The notes under the pieces: generated by a model
What the model was told of the DNA's origin: nothing
The model's input: the letters and a program-made list of their open reading frames with translations, nothing else
The model's database searches: none
Origin: an uncultured Desulfobacterium sp.
GTDB lineage: Bacteria > Desulfobacterota > DSM-4660 > Desulfatiglandales > Desulfatiglandaceae
DNA length: 64,000 bases
Direction: 5' to 3'
Assembly (NCBI GenBank): GCA_900258555.1
Contig: LT984855.1
Span: forward strand, 670,036-734,035
Shown here: positions 53,329-62,574 of the stretch, piece after piece
Numbering within the stretch: the stretch's first letter is position 1
How the letters are laid out: each line of letters opens with the position of its first letter
Translations under genes and position numbers: made by a program

Positions 53329-56129
53329 AATCCACTATTGACCAACTGATCATAAACTCACCATATGAAGAGCCAAGGCGGTTTTGGAGCTATGACCGTG
53401 AGAGCCGGCTTTTTGCACTTAAAAACGGCAGACGGCCAGCGGGCTATGTAATAGCCTCCGAGGGGTCAAAGGCCTTTGATGACCCAGGCGTCTTTGTGGA
53501 GATTCCGCTTGTAAATCAGATCAGGTCCCGCATCGAGAGTTGGCGCAGAGCAGGATATCCGGGTGTCACAGGGATAACGAAACGCTTGCTGGACCACTGG
53601 CAAAACCCCGAGGAACGAGAATACCGCAGGTTCTTTTTTTGTCAACTGGAGGCCATGGAAACAATCATCTGGCTTACCGAAGGCCCGGATGCGGAGAGGG
53701 TGGGAATAGTGATACCATCGGATGGCGGGCCGTTTGAACGTCTATGTTCAAAGATGGCGACCGGTTCCGGCAAGACCATTGTTATGGCCATGCTCATTGC
53801 CTGGCAGGTATTGAACAAGGTCACATATCCCCAGGATTCCCGGTTTTCCAAACATATCTTCGTGGTGGCCCCTGGTCTGACGGTCAAAAGCCGACTCCGG
53901 GTGCTCATCCCGTCTGATGATCAGAATTATTATGATGAATTTAATATTGTACCGGTGGGTCTGAAGGAAAAACTGCGGCAGGGGAAGATCCTTATCCGCA
54001 ACTGGCATGCCCTTCAGTGGGAGTCTGAAGAAAAGATAGCCAAAAAGAAGAGCGTGGATAAAAGGGGGCCGAAAAGCAACGAGGCCTATGTTCGGGAAGT
54101 GCTTGGCGAGATGGCTAATGTAAACAATATCATTGTCATAAACGATGAAGCGCACCATGCGTGGCGTGTGCCTGCCGAATCAAAAGTAAAAGGGATAAAC
54201 AAGGCGGAACTGGCAGAGGCAACCATTTGGGTCAGCGGCCTTGACCGCATTCATGAGGCGAGGAATATCCTTGCCTGCTATGATTTCTCAGCCACCCCGT
54301 TTGCCCCTTCCGGTAAAAAGACCACCGAAGAGGCCCTTTTCGGATGGATCGTGAGCGACTTCGGCTTGAATGACGCCATTGAATCCGGATTGGTAAAGAC
54401 CCCACGCGTTGTTATCCGCGATGATGGGCAGTTGACCAAAGACTATAAGTCCCGTCTTTATCACATATACAATGATCCGGAAGTAAAGGATGATATCAAC
54501 CGGAAGGCGGAGGCACATGAAGCTCTGCCAGATCTGGTGACAAACGGGTATTACCTTTTGGGTAAAGACTGGCTTGAGACAGCTAAGGCTTGGAAAGAAG
54601 CGGGATTCAAAACCCCTCCTGTAATGATATCAGTGGCGAACCGCACGGAAACCGCCGCGCGTGTGAAATATGCGTTTGACCATAACAAAATTCGTATTGA
54701 TGAATTGTGCAATGCTCAAAAGACCCTCCATATCGATTCGAGGGTGCTTGATCTGGCCGAATCTCAGGAAGAGGTCACGCAAATTTATGATGACGCTGAA
54801 GAGGATATGCCGGAAAACGAATCGGAGAGGAGATTAACAAAGAAAGAAATTGCCGAGTCGCTTCGCCAGATAGTTGATACAGTCGGTCAGGTGGGGAAAC
54901 CGGGAGAGTTAATACAGAAAGTGATTTCCGTAGGAATGTTATCCGAAGGATGGGATGCAAAGACTGTTACCCATATAATGGGGCTTCGCGCATTCTCCAG
55001 TCAACTGCTCTGTGAACAGGTTGTCGGCCGTGGTTTGAGGAGAACCTCTTATGAAATAAATCCGGAAACCAATCTGTTTGAAGCAGAATACGTCAACATT
55101 TTTGGGGTGCCTTTCACGTTTCTGCCGCATGAATCGCAAGACGGCCCTCCGCCTCCTCCTCCGTTGCCAAAAGCGCGTATAGAGCCGGTTCCGGAAAAAC
55201 AGCAATTTGAAATAAGCTGGCCGAATATCATCCGTATTGAACACGTTTATAAGCCGCGCCTTACCCTTGATATGGGCAAGGTTTCGCTTCTTGAATTGTC
55301 GGCCTATGACACCACGACCCTGGCCGAGCTAGCGCCGGTTGTGGAGGGTAAACCCGATGTGACACGGATTGCGACTATTGACCTGGAAGATCTCGGCCGG
55401 AAGTTCAGGATGCAGAAGATCATTTTCGAGACGGCAAGGGATGTCTTTGATCAGATGAAGCCCAGTTGGAAGGGGAGCAGGGAATATCTCCTGGCCCACT
55501 TGATAAGACTGGTAGGGACATTTATTGAATCCGACAAAATTCAAATTATGCCGCCACTTTTTTATCGGGATGATGTCAGACGACGCATTCTTTTGACACT
55601 CAACATGAACAAAATCGTTCAGCATATCTGGGAAGCCATCCGTTTTGAAAATTCCGAATCCATTGAACCGGTATTTGACAATGAGCGCCCTGTATGTTCC
55701 ACCGGAGACATGCAACCTTGGTATACGGGAAGACCTTGCGAACACACCCAGAGGTCCCACATCAACATGTGTGTATATGACAGCACATGGGAGGCCAGTG
55801 AATCCTTTGAACTTGATCATGACCCCCATGTTTCGGCATGGGTGAAGAATGACCACCTGGGGTTTGAGATCCTTTATATTTTTTCAGGGGTTGTTCGAAA
55901 ATACCGACCGGATTTTATTATCCGGCTTAAATCAGATAGCTTTTTAGTGCTTGAAACCAAAGGGAAAGACTCTCAGCGAGACCAGACAAAACGTGCGTTT
56001 ATGGATGAATGGGTGCGGGCGGTAAATATACACGGCGGGTTCGGCAAATGGAAGTGGGCGGTGTCCAAAAATCCAGGGGATGTAAGAAAGATTTTAGCGG
56101 CTGTAAAATCTGGAATTGAGCGACTCTGA
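53325..56129 (+). CDS. res: Type III restriction enzyme Res subunit
   Basis: This 934-residue superfamily 2 helicase-endonuclease has Walker A ATGSGKT at 145-151 and the DEAH box at 274-277 (INDEAHHAW). Helicase motif III reads DFSATPFAP, and motif VI VGRGLRRTSYEIN. A C-terminal PD-(D/E)xK nuclease shows Asp863, Glu877 and Lys879 (RPDFIIRL ... VLETKGK). With Mod it should cut unmodified DNA after ATP-driven communication between two sites. It overlaps hepT by 4 bp. Confidence 0.93.
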   Translation: MKSTIDQLIINSPYEEPRRFWSYDRESRLFALKNGRRPAGYVIASEGSKAFDDPGVFVEIPLVNQIRSRIESWRRAGYPGVTGITKRLLDHWQNPEEREYRRFFFCQLEAMETIIWLTEGPDAERVGIVIPSDGGPFERLCSKMATGSGKTIVMAMLIAWQVLNKVTYPQDSRFSKHIFVVAPGLTVKSRLRVLIPSDDQNYYDEFNIVPVGLKEKLRQGKILIRNWHALQWESEEKIAKKKSVDKRGPKSNEAYVREVLGEMANVNNIIVINDEAHHAWRVPAESKVKGINKAELAEATIWVSGLDRIHEARNILACYDFSATPFAPSGKKTTEEALFGWIVSDFGLNDAIESGLVKTPRVVIRDDGQLTKDYKSRLYHIYNDPEVKDDINRKAEAHEALPDLVTNGYYLLGKDWLETAKAWKEAGFKTPPVMISVANRTETAARVKYAFDHNKIRIDELCNAQKTLHIDSRVLDLAESQEEVTQIYDDAEEDMPENESERRLTKKEIAESLRQIVDTVGQVGKPGELIQKVISVGMLSEGWDAKTVTHIMGLRAFSSQLLCEQVVGRGLRRTSYEINPETNLFEAEYVNIFGVPFTFLPHESQDGPPPPPPLPKARIEPVPEKQQFEISWPNIIRIEHVYKPRLTLDMGKVSLLELSAYDTTTLAELAPVVEGKPDVTRIATIDLEDLGRKFRMQKIIFETARDVFDQMKPSWKGSREYLLAHLIRLVGTFIESDKIQIMPPLFYRDDVRRRILLTLNMNKIVQHIWEAIRFENSESIEPVFDNERPVCSTGDMQPWYTGRPCEHTQRSHINMCVYDSTWEASESFELDHDPHVSAWVKNDHLGFEILYIFSGVVRKYRPDFIIRLKSDSFLVLETKGKDSQRDQTKRAFMDEWVRAVNIHGGFGKWKWAVSKNPGDVRKILAAVKSGIERL

Positions 56130-56305
56130 ACTTGCCAGGCAGGCCCTAGTCCAATGGACAAACGGGCTTTATCGGATATGGAGTTGCCGTTAAGGCAATT
56201 ACTTGATTAATATGTAGAAGATCAAAGCATAGTTGTATGACAGTTAATATCAAGTGGGGATTAGGTTTGGAAAAAGCGACACTGCCATGAGATTTTTTTA
56301 ATGAA

Positions 56306-57820
56306 TCACTCCTTCATGAAGTAATCGGAAATCACGCCCATGAAGGGATTGTATTTGATCGCATAGTGGGTCTTTCCCTCAGCCTGGAACCTGAGAGAGA
56401 TCTGACGATCTTCTTCATGGATCGAGGAAGAGATCTTTTCAAACTCATCCTGATCCATCTGCATCAGCCTTTCCACCTTCTCCCGATAGAATGGGGATAC
56501 ATCGAGACCTGCGCAGGCATTGACAAACCAGGGCATAATCAGGCCCACCTTTTTGAGGAATAGATTGTGTTCACTGCCGAAATCCAGGCAGGATTCATCG
56601 GTGAAATTTAAGAGGGTGCCTATCTTGTCCATGTCCACATAGCCGCCCTCGATGCTCAGCTCATGCGCCTTTGTGCCGGGAAAGGGGAAAAAGAATGTCC
56701 AGCGGAACCTCCCCGGTCTTGCCTCGCCCAAAAGGGTGATGGTTTCCATTACATCCTGATATCCCTCGTACGGCAATCCGATCATTATAAAGCATGAGCT
56801 GTGCATCCGGTATTTGTGGACAAGACCAATGGCCTCTATGATCTTTTTGTTGCTGGTTCTGCGGTTCATCACCTGCCTGCGTATACGCTCGCTTCCGCTT
56901 TCAACGCCGAATTTTACGATCTTGCAGTTGGCGTCTGCAAGGGCCTTTGCCCGGTCATCATCAAAGAAGCCCACATGGGCGTTAACGACAAACGGCAGGG
57001 TTGAGGCCTTCTTGTAGGCATTACAAAATTCAACGACATAGTCCTTGTCAAAGGTGAACAGATCGTCATCAAAGATAAACATCTTAATATTACTGAAATT
57101 CTTTTCCAGATATACAACCTCGTCAATGATCTGCGCAACACTGTGATGGCGTATGTAATGCAGGTCTTTAAAGCTGCATGCAAGATCATCACGGTATTTC
57201 TTCACCATGATGTGGTTAAAGCAATATGAACAGTTAAACGGGCAGCCGCGGGATGCCATCAAACCCACCCAGCCGTTTTTTGCGTCAATAATCTTCTGGA
57301 AGTCAAATATCTCGTAATCCTTGGGCTGAAGCCCCGTGAGCTCAGGCATCGGCCTTATCGGGTTGATCCTTATGTTATTATCTACAACGAGCCCCATGTT
57401 GCGGACGTCCGAGACATCTTCCTTGCGGGCCATTCTATCCACGAATTCAAGAAACGCATATTCGCACTCCCCTGAAAATACGTAATCAAATGAACCTGAC
57501 TCAAGTACCTCGCGGGTTGCCACAGTGGCATGGATGCCGCCGCAGACAAGGGGGGCGGTAGAAACCTCACGGCACCAGCCGGCAAGCCTGGCGGCATAGG
57601 GCCATTGGTTGGTCACCACGGAAAAGCCTATGATGTCCGGCCTTATTTCCATAAGCCAGGAGGAAAATTCTTCTTTGGAGGGCAAAGGACCTAAGTCTTC
57701 GCAGAACTGCCGGAATATGACTTGGTGACCAGAGTTCTTCAAAAGGGCTGACAGAAAAGAAACACCGTAATTGAACCCCAATTGAGAACCGATATTCGGA
57801 TAAATAAACAGTACCTTCAT
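56306..57820 (-). CDS. B12-binding-domain radical SAM protein
   Basis: This 504-residue protein has an N-terminal cobalamin-binding-like domain (MKVLFIYPNIGSQLGFNYGV, residues 1-130) and a radical SAM domain with the cluster motif RGCPFNCSYCFN. FGVESGSERIRRQV and FIMIGLPYEGYQD are typical of the Elp3/MiaB-like B12-radical SAM group. I took the ATG at 57820 because the longer frame adds 19 unrelated residues. It closes a minus-strand operon of two GT9-like genes, so modification of a cell-surface glycan or lipid is possible. The substrate is unknown. Confidence 0.87.
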   Translation of the reverse strand: MKVLFIYPNIGSQLGFNYGVSFLSALLKNSGHQVIFRQFCEDLGPLPSKEEFSSWLMEIRPDIIGFSVVTNQWPYAARLAGWCREVSTAPLVCGGIHATVATREVLESGSFDYVFSGECEYAFLEFVDRMARKEDVSDVRNMGLVVDNNIRINPIRPMPELTGLQPKDYEIFDFQKIIDAKNGWVGLMASRGCPFNCSYCFNHIMVKKYRDDLACSFKDLHYIRHHSVAQIIDEVVYLEKNFSNIKMFIFDDDLFTFDKDYVVEFCNAYKKASTLPFVVNAHVGFFDDDRAKALADANCKIVKFGVESGSERIRRQVMNRRTSNKKIIEAIGLVHKYRMHSSCFIMIGLPYEGYQDVMETITLLGEARPGRFRWTFFFPFPGTKAHELSIEGGYVDMDKIGTLLNFTDESCLDFGSEHNLFLKKVGLIMPWFVNACAGLDVSPFYREKVERLMQMDQDEFEKISSSIHEEDRQISLRFQAEGKTHYAIKYNPFMGVISDYFMKE

Positions 57821-57857
57821 CTTGTACTTTCCGTGTATATTATAAAAAGGTTTGCGG

Positions 57858-59342
57858 TTATCCTCTTCTAGCATCAATTATCCTGGCTACGATATCCTCA
57901 TAATCAAACATCGGAGGATGGGTCAGGGTGTCCACATGGATTATCTCGCTCTTGGCAGGGCCGCAGGCTTGCCAGCGCCGGACAAAACGGGTGTTGTTGC
58001 TGCCCGCAAAGATCGTGTAGGCAGGGACACCGACAGCGGCCGCTATGTGCTGACAGGCGGAATCATAACCGATGAATTCATCACTGTTGGAGATCAGCGC
58101 TGCGATCTCACCCATATCGCATTCAATACTGATAATGCCGCCGGCAAAAAGGCCGGCAGTTTCCCCGTCAAAAGAGGTGTCCATGCGCTGATACGAATCA
58201 AATGACCCCATCAGGCGGGCTGTGCGCTTAAGTTCTTCTTCGCCGAAGCCCTTATCCAGGATAATGACCGTATTTGGCTCTTCCAGTAATTTTGATATCA
58301 GCAACCTTTCAAAATCTTCGCCAAGCCGCTTTCTGGAATTCCCTCCCACACCGAAATTGATTACAATAATTCTGTTGCACCCTGCCGCCCGCAATCCATC
58401 AGTAAAAAGTGCTGCCCTGTCAAGGTCCTTTTTTTGAAGCCAGACCATGGGATAGCAGAATCTTGACTCGCCGAACACCATATCGAGCCAGTGATTTGTA
58501 AGCTCTGAAATGGACATCTTCTTTGGATAGGAATCCTTGCCGCGGCTGTTGAAAAACAGGTGATTCTCATCACCTATCACCGGCAGGACGCCAAGCTGGG
58601 AAAGCCTGGAATCAGGGTCCACAAGGATTACATCTTGTGCAATGTCAAAGGTCACCTCCCTGCTGACAGTCTCAAGCACTGCATCCCACGCGGTAAAGCG
58701 TTCAAATAATCCTCCGCGCCGGGAATAGTCAAACACATCAATTTTTATCCGGGGATTTCCGCCAAAGATCTGTAACAGCTTTGACCCGCCTATTACCAGT
58801 ATCTCCGCCTCCGGGAACGTATGCGCAAGACGCTGGATCATCACGCTTGTAATGGCTACATCCGCTCCGATGGTCACCCTGGATAAAACAAGGATCTTCC
58901 GGGGGCCCCTGATATCCTTTCTGCATTGGTCGCTTGTGCTTCTGATCTTCTCGATCCGATTAAACATCGTATCATAGGAATCTATCCCGAAATCCTTAAG
59001 CCTTCTGTTAAGCCACCTCCCGGCAGGCATCCTGCGGCAGTACGATACCACCTGACACATCACCCTGTTGTAGGTCTCGGCCTGGAGTTCTTCAAAATCA
59101 TCACAAAGGCCTTCTATTACAATACCAAAAAGGGCGGCAGACCCAATCAGATTGAGGTCCTCGTCCTCAAAGGCCGTTGCCATCTCACACAACAGCCGTA
59201 TATATTCCCCTTCATATTTGTCATTGTAAAAATAGTAATCCAGAAATGACAGGGCGATTTGTCTTGCCAAGGGTTTTAGATCCTGCGTTGTTGGACTCTG
59301 CCGCAGGCCTTCCCATTTATTTTGGTAAAATTCGGGCCTCAT
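57858..59342 (-). CDS. Glycosyltransferase family 9-like protein with N-terminal extension
   Basis: The protein has 494 residues. The first 165 form a helical region of unknown function. From about 170 a GT9/heptosyltransferase-like fold begins (KILVLSRVTIGADVAITSVM). The C-terminal ligand-binding half carries NFGVGGNSRKRLGEDFERLL and EFIGYDSACQHIAAAVGVPA, which match GT9 sequences. It probably transfers a sugar in polysaccharide or core assembly. The ATG overlaps the waaF-like stop by 4 bp, so the pair is coupled. Confidence 0.8.
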   Translation of the reverse strand: MRPEFYQNKWEGLRQSPTTQDLKPLARQIALSFLDYYFYNDKYEGEYIRLLCEMATAFEDEDLNLIGSAALFGIVIEGLCDDFEELQAETYNRVMCQVVSYCRRMPAGRWLNRRLKDFGIDSYDTMFNRIEKIRSTSDQCRKDIRGPRKILVLSRVTIGADVAITSVMIQRLAHTFPEAEILVIGGSKLLQIFGGNPRIKIDVFDYSRRGGLFERFTAWDAVLETVSREVTFDIAQDVILVDPDSRLSQLGVLPVIGDENHLFFNSRGKDSYPKKMSISELTNHWLDMVFGESRFCYPMVWLQKKDLDRAALFTDGLRAAGCNRIIVINFGVGGNSRKRLGEDFERLLISKLLEEPNTVIILDKGFGEEELKRTARLMGSFDSYQRMDTSFDGETAGLFAGGIISIECDMGEIAALISNSDEFIGYDSACQHIAAAVGVPAYTIFAGSNNTRFVRRWQACGPAKSEIIHVDTLTHPPMFDYEDIVARIIDARRG

Positions 59343-60397
59343 CCTTTCTTTGGTCTCCCCAACATTTTTTTCACTTCACCAAAGACCATCTCAGGCCTGA
59401 TCTCTGTCATGCACCGGTGGTCTGTGGGGCATACCTTTTTATGGCATGGGGAGCAGTCAAGCTCTCTTCTGATCACCACGGTCTTATCAAGATTTGCAGA
59501 AGTATAAAGTGGGTTGGTCGGTCCCATTATCACGACAACCGGGATACCGAAGGCGACCGCAAAATGCCTTGGCCCGGTATCATTAGTAATCAAAATGGAG
59601 CAGCGTTTTATAAGGGGCTTTAAAGTGGCCAGATCAACCCTGTCCGGCCCGGTGTTGACCACCGGGACCCGACAGTTTTTCACAATAGCCTCGGCAATCC
59701 CCTCTTCGCCGGGGCCGACAAACAAGATGATCTTGCATTCAAATTGGCTCTTAATCAACCCGGCAAGTTCAGCAAAGTATTCGGCAGGCCAGCACTTGGA
59801 TGAGCCGAAACTCGCCCCCGGGTTTAAACCAACGACTATGTCATTCGGCTCAATCTGATATGACCTAAGGAGCCTTTCACCCTTTGCCCTGAGAGAATCA
59901 GAGACAAAAAGCTCCGGCCTTGGATAAGCAGGCAGCTTGAGGTCAAGAAACCGGCAGAGCTCCAGATAATAATCCAGCATCGCCATGGGCCTGACCTTAC
60001 CGGCAATATCACGAATGGGCGAAGGGCCCCCGGCAAGGAACAAGCTCCTGAAATTTCTCTTATAACCGTAAATATTCCTTACCCCCCCCAGCCAAACGCT
60101 CAGAAAGGAACGGATGGAATTGGGCAAAACTATCGCCATGTCCGGACGAATACGGCGGATATCTTTTACAGTCTGCTTGAAGCCGGCATATGTCTTGTCA
60201 TTGCAGGCAATAATCCTGTCAAACCATGGGCTGCCTTCAATTATGCCTTGCGCATATTGTTTAATGCAGGCAGCAATCAAGGCATTTGGAAAATTCTCCC
60301 TCAGGCATGCAAAGACGGGGGTAGCCATTACAATATCTCCAACCCAGTTAGGGCAGCGAACTAATATGGAATTGACCGATGCCGGATTTTCCTTCAT
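59339..60397 (-). CDS. waaF: ADP-heptose:LPS heptosyltransferase II-like (GT9)
   Basis: This protein of about 352 residues begins near SILVRCPNWVGDIVMATPVF, the WaaF N-terminal signature. GLNPGASFGSSKCWPAEYFA and ITNDTGPRHFAVAFGIPVVV follow, and a C-terminal ELDCSPCHKKVCPTDHRCM Cys cluster is seen in many family members. It should add the second heptose to the lipopolysaccharide inner core. The start is uncertain: 60397 matches family length, and a start at 60448 is open too. Confidence 0.88.
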   Translation of the reverse strand: MKENPASVNSILVRCPNWVGDIVMATPVFACLRENFPNALIAACIKQYAQGIIEGSPWFDRIIACNDKTYAGFKQTVKDIRRIRPDMAIVLPNSIRSFLSVWLGGVRNIYGYKRNFRSLFLAGGPSPIRDIAGKVRPMAMLDYYLELCRFLDLKLPAYPRPELFVSDSLRAKGERLLRSYQIEPNDIVVGLNPGASFGSSKCWPAEYFAELAGLIKSQFECKIILFVGPGEEGIAEAIVKNCRVPVVNTGPDRVDLATLKPLIKRCSILITNDTGPRHFAVAFGIPVVVIMGPTNPLYTSANLDKTVVIRRELDCSPCHKKVCPTDHRCMTEIRPEMVFGEVKKMLGRPKKG

Positions 60398-60489
60398 GTT
60401 ACCATTACCTTGACAGACAGTCCGCCTTCTCATATACTGCGCCACCATCTGCCAGTCAAAGGAAAAAACCGGATAATATCGTGCCCCTA

Positions 60490-60524
60490 TTCAATTCAAA
60501 ATTAATAATTCAAAATTCAAAATT
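60490..60524 (+). repeat. ATTCAAAATT short tandem repeats before the ABC transporter
   Basis: Three imperfect copies of ATTCAAAATT (separated by AATA in one case) run directly into the GTG start of the msbA-like gene, leaving no room for a Shine-Dalgarno. Confidence 0.8.
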
Positions 60525-62402
60525 GTGTCTGAACAACCTTCTCGTTCAGACGCCACACATGGCTTTCAAGTGCTAGATTTCATCCTGGGTAAAGAAATTG
60601 CTTCTTACGTAAGACTCCACAAAAGGCTGGTGGTCATCTCTATGGTCCTTTCAGCAATTTCAGCCTTTTTTGCGGTTATGCCTGCTGTCTTGATCGGGCC
60701 GTTTATAGATGAGTGTATGAAAAAGGGCACGGAACCGGCGTCATGGAAAATTCCGTGGCTTGCGATTGACCCCCATTCATGGCTGTCATGGCATAGAACG
60801 GAATGGGTGCTTGTTGATAAGATCTCACAGAATGAACTCCTTGTCATATTGTTGGTTGTTTCGCTGGTTTCGGTTTTCGGCAAGTCTATTACCACGTATA
60901 TCAGCAGCTATGCTGCTGCAGCCTTCTCCAACAGAGCCACCAGGTCCTTAAGAATAGATCTTTTCAGAAAATTTGTATCTCTCTCTTTAAGTTATTACCA
61001 TAAGAGGAAATCAGGAGAGCTGGTATCAAGGGCGGCAAGTGATGTAACAGCTATGCAGAATAACATCCCAAACATCCTTATGGGGTATGTCGAAAATCCG
61101 TTGGCGGCGGTGGTTACCCTCGGTTACCTCCTGGTGATGAATTATAAACTTACTCTGATAGTATTTATCTCAGCCCCGGTAATAGTGGGGTTGGTTCGAC
61201 TTTTTGGCAGAAAGGTAAAGAAAAATGCGGTGAGGATGCAAGATGCCACCGCCAAGGTCACCTCAACGTACCACGAAACCATACAGTGCCTAAAGGTTAT
61301 TCAATGTTTTGTCAGGTCAGACTACGAAGAAGAAAAGTTCAAAAAGCATACCTATGAGCAGTACAAGAGAATAATGCACTGGAGGCGTTGGGACCTAGCG
61401 GTCAACCCTGTTATGGACCTTACTGTTTTTCTTGGAGCTCCCCTTGTGCTAATTGCTGCGAGATTTTATTTTAACCACAGCCTAGGTGAAATAATGTCAA
61501 TGTTTTTCGCCTTCAGCAAACTTTACACTCCGGTAAAAAAGATCGTTAAGATCAACAATGAGCTAAGGACGCTTCAGGGCATAACCAAGCGTGTTTTCGG
61601 TATCTTGAGCACAAGCCCCGAAATTAAAGACAGCCACCAGGCAAGAATACTGCCCAGGCATAATAAGTCCATTGAATTCAAGAATGTTGATTTCAGTTAC
61701 AGCCCTGAGGAGCCGGTCCTGAAGGGGGTCTCGTTCGTGGTCAAGGCCGGAGAGATGGTGGCATTTGTCGGATCTACAGGCGCGGGTAAGAGCACACTCC
61801 TTGACCTCATCCCACGTTTTTATGATGTGACAAATGGGGCTATAACCATTGATGGGACCGACATAAGAGATGTTACCCTGGAATCCCTCAGAGGCCAGAT
61901 TGGTATTGTCAGTCAGGACGTGGTGTTATTCCACGACACAATTTTTAATAATATTGCTTACGGAAGGTCAGGATCTACTGTTAAAGAGGTTGAATCTGCG
62001 GCCAAGGCCGCCCATGCCCATGAATTTATAATTGCCCAGCCAAAGGGCTATGAAAGCATTGTGGGCGACCGGGGGACTCGCTTGTCCGGTGGACAACGTC
62101 AGCGAATTGCAATCGCAAGGGCGATATTGTCATCCCCAGCAATCTTGATGCTTGATGAGGCGGCCTCGGCCCTGGATGCAGAGAGCGAAGAATATATAAA
62201 GAAGGCGATTGAAAAATTACAAGGCACACAGACTATTCTGGTTGTCGCCCACAGGTTGAGCACTATCATGAGGGCCGATCATGTCTATGTCCTTGAAGAC
62301 GGAAAAATTATAGAATCAGGAACATTAGAGGAACTGATAGCCTTTGGAGGCAGGTTCCGTCAACTTTATGATATGCAATTCAAAACTAACTCAATGTCTT
62401 AG
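60525..62402 (+). CDS. msbA: ABC transporter with fused ATPase domain, MsbA-like
   Basis: This 625-residue protein has six transmembrane helices (about 30-350) with YYHKRKSGELVSRAASDVTA in the coupling region. A nucleotide-binding domain follows, with Walker A GSTGAGKST, Q-loop IVSQDVVLF, signature RLSGGQRQRIAIARA, Walker B ILMLDEAASALD and H-loop VAHRLST. Residence among envelope genes supports lipid A-core or lipid-linked glycan flipping. A periplasmic insertion between TM1 and TM2 (about 60-95) is longer than in E. coli MsbA. The start is GTG 60525 with no visible ribosome-binding site; a start further in is possible. Confidence 0.9.
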   Translation: MSEQPSRSDATHGFQVLDFILGKEIASYVRLHKRLVVISMVLSAISAFFAVMPAVLIGPFIDECMKKGTEPASWKIPWLAIDPHSWLSWHRTEWVLVDKISQNELLVILLVVSLVSVFGKSITTYISSYAAAAFSNRATRSLRIDLFRKFVSLSLSYYHKRKSGELVSRAASDVTAMQNNIPNILMGYVENPLAAVVTLGYLLVMNYKLTLIVFISAPVIVGLVRLFGRKVKKNAVRMQDATAKVTSTYHETIQCLKVIQCFVRSDYEEEKFKKHTYEQYKRIMHWRRWDLAVNPVMDLTVFLGAPLVLIAARFYFNHSLGEIMSMFFAFSKLYTPVKKIVKINNELRTLQGITKRVFGILSTSPEIKDSHQARILPRHNKSIEFKNVDFSYSPEEPVLKGVSFVVKAGEMVAFVGSTGAGKSTLLDLIPRFYDVTNGAITIDGTDIRDVTLESLRGQIGIVSQDVVLFHDTIFNNIAYGRSGSTVKEVESAAKAAHAHEFIIAQPKGYESIVGDRGTRLSGGQRQRIAIARAILSSPAILMLDEAASALDAESEEYIKKAIEKLQGTQTILVVAHRLSTIMRADHVYVLEDGKIIESGTLEELIAFGGRFRQLYDMQFKTNSMS

Positions 62403-62574
62403 AGTTGGTGATTAATCCGCAGCACAAGTGATGGGCCTTACCCTTAAACATCTAATGCATTACCGAAAGCGCACTCAATTACACGACTTGTGTAAAAATA
62501 CAATTCAGTTTATTACCGGAAAAAGAACAACCATTAGTTGAACTACCTTATTCAGATCAAAATATGTAGCAATA

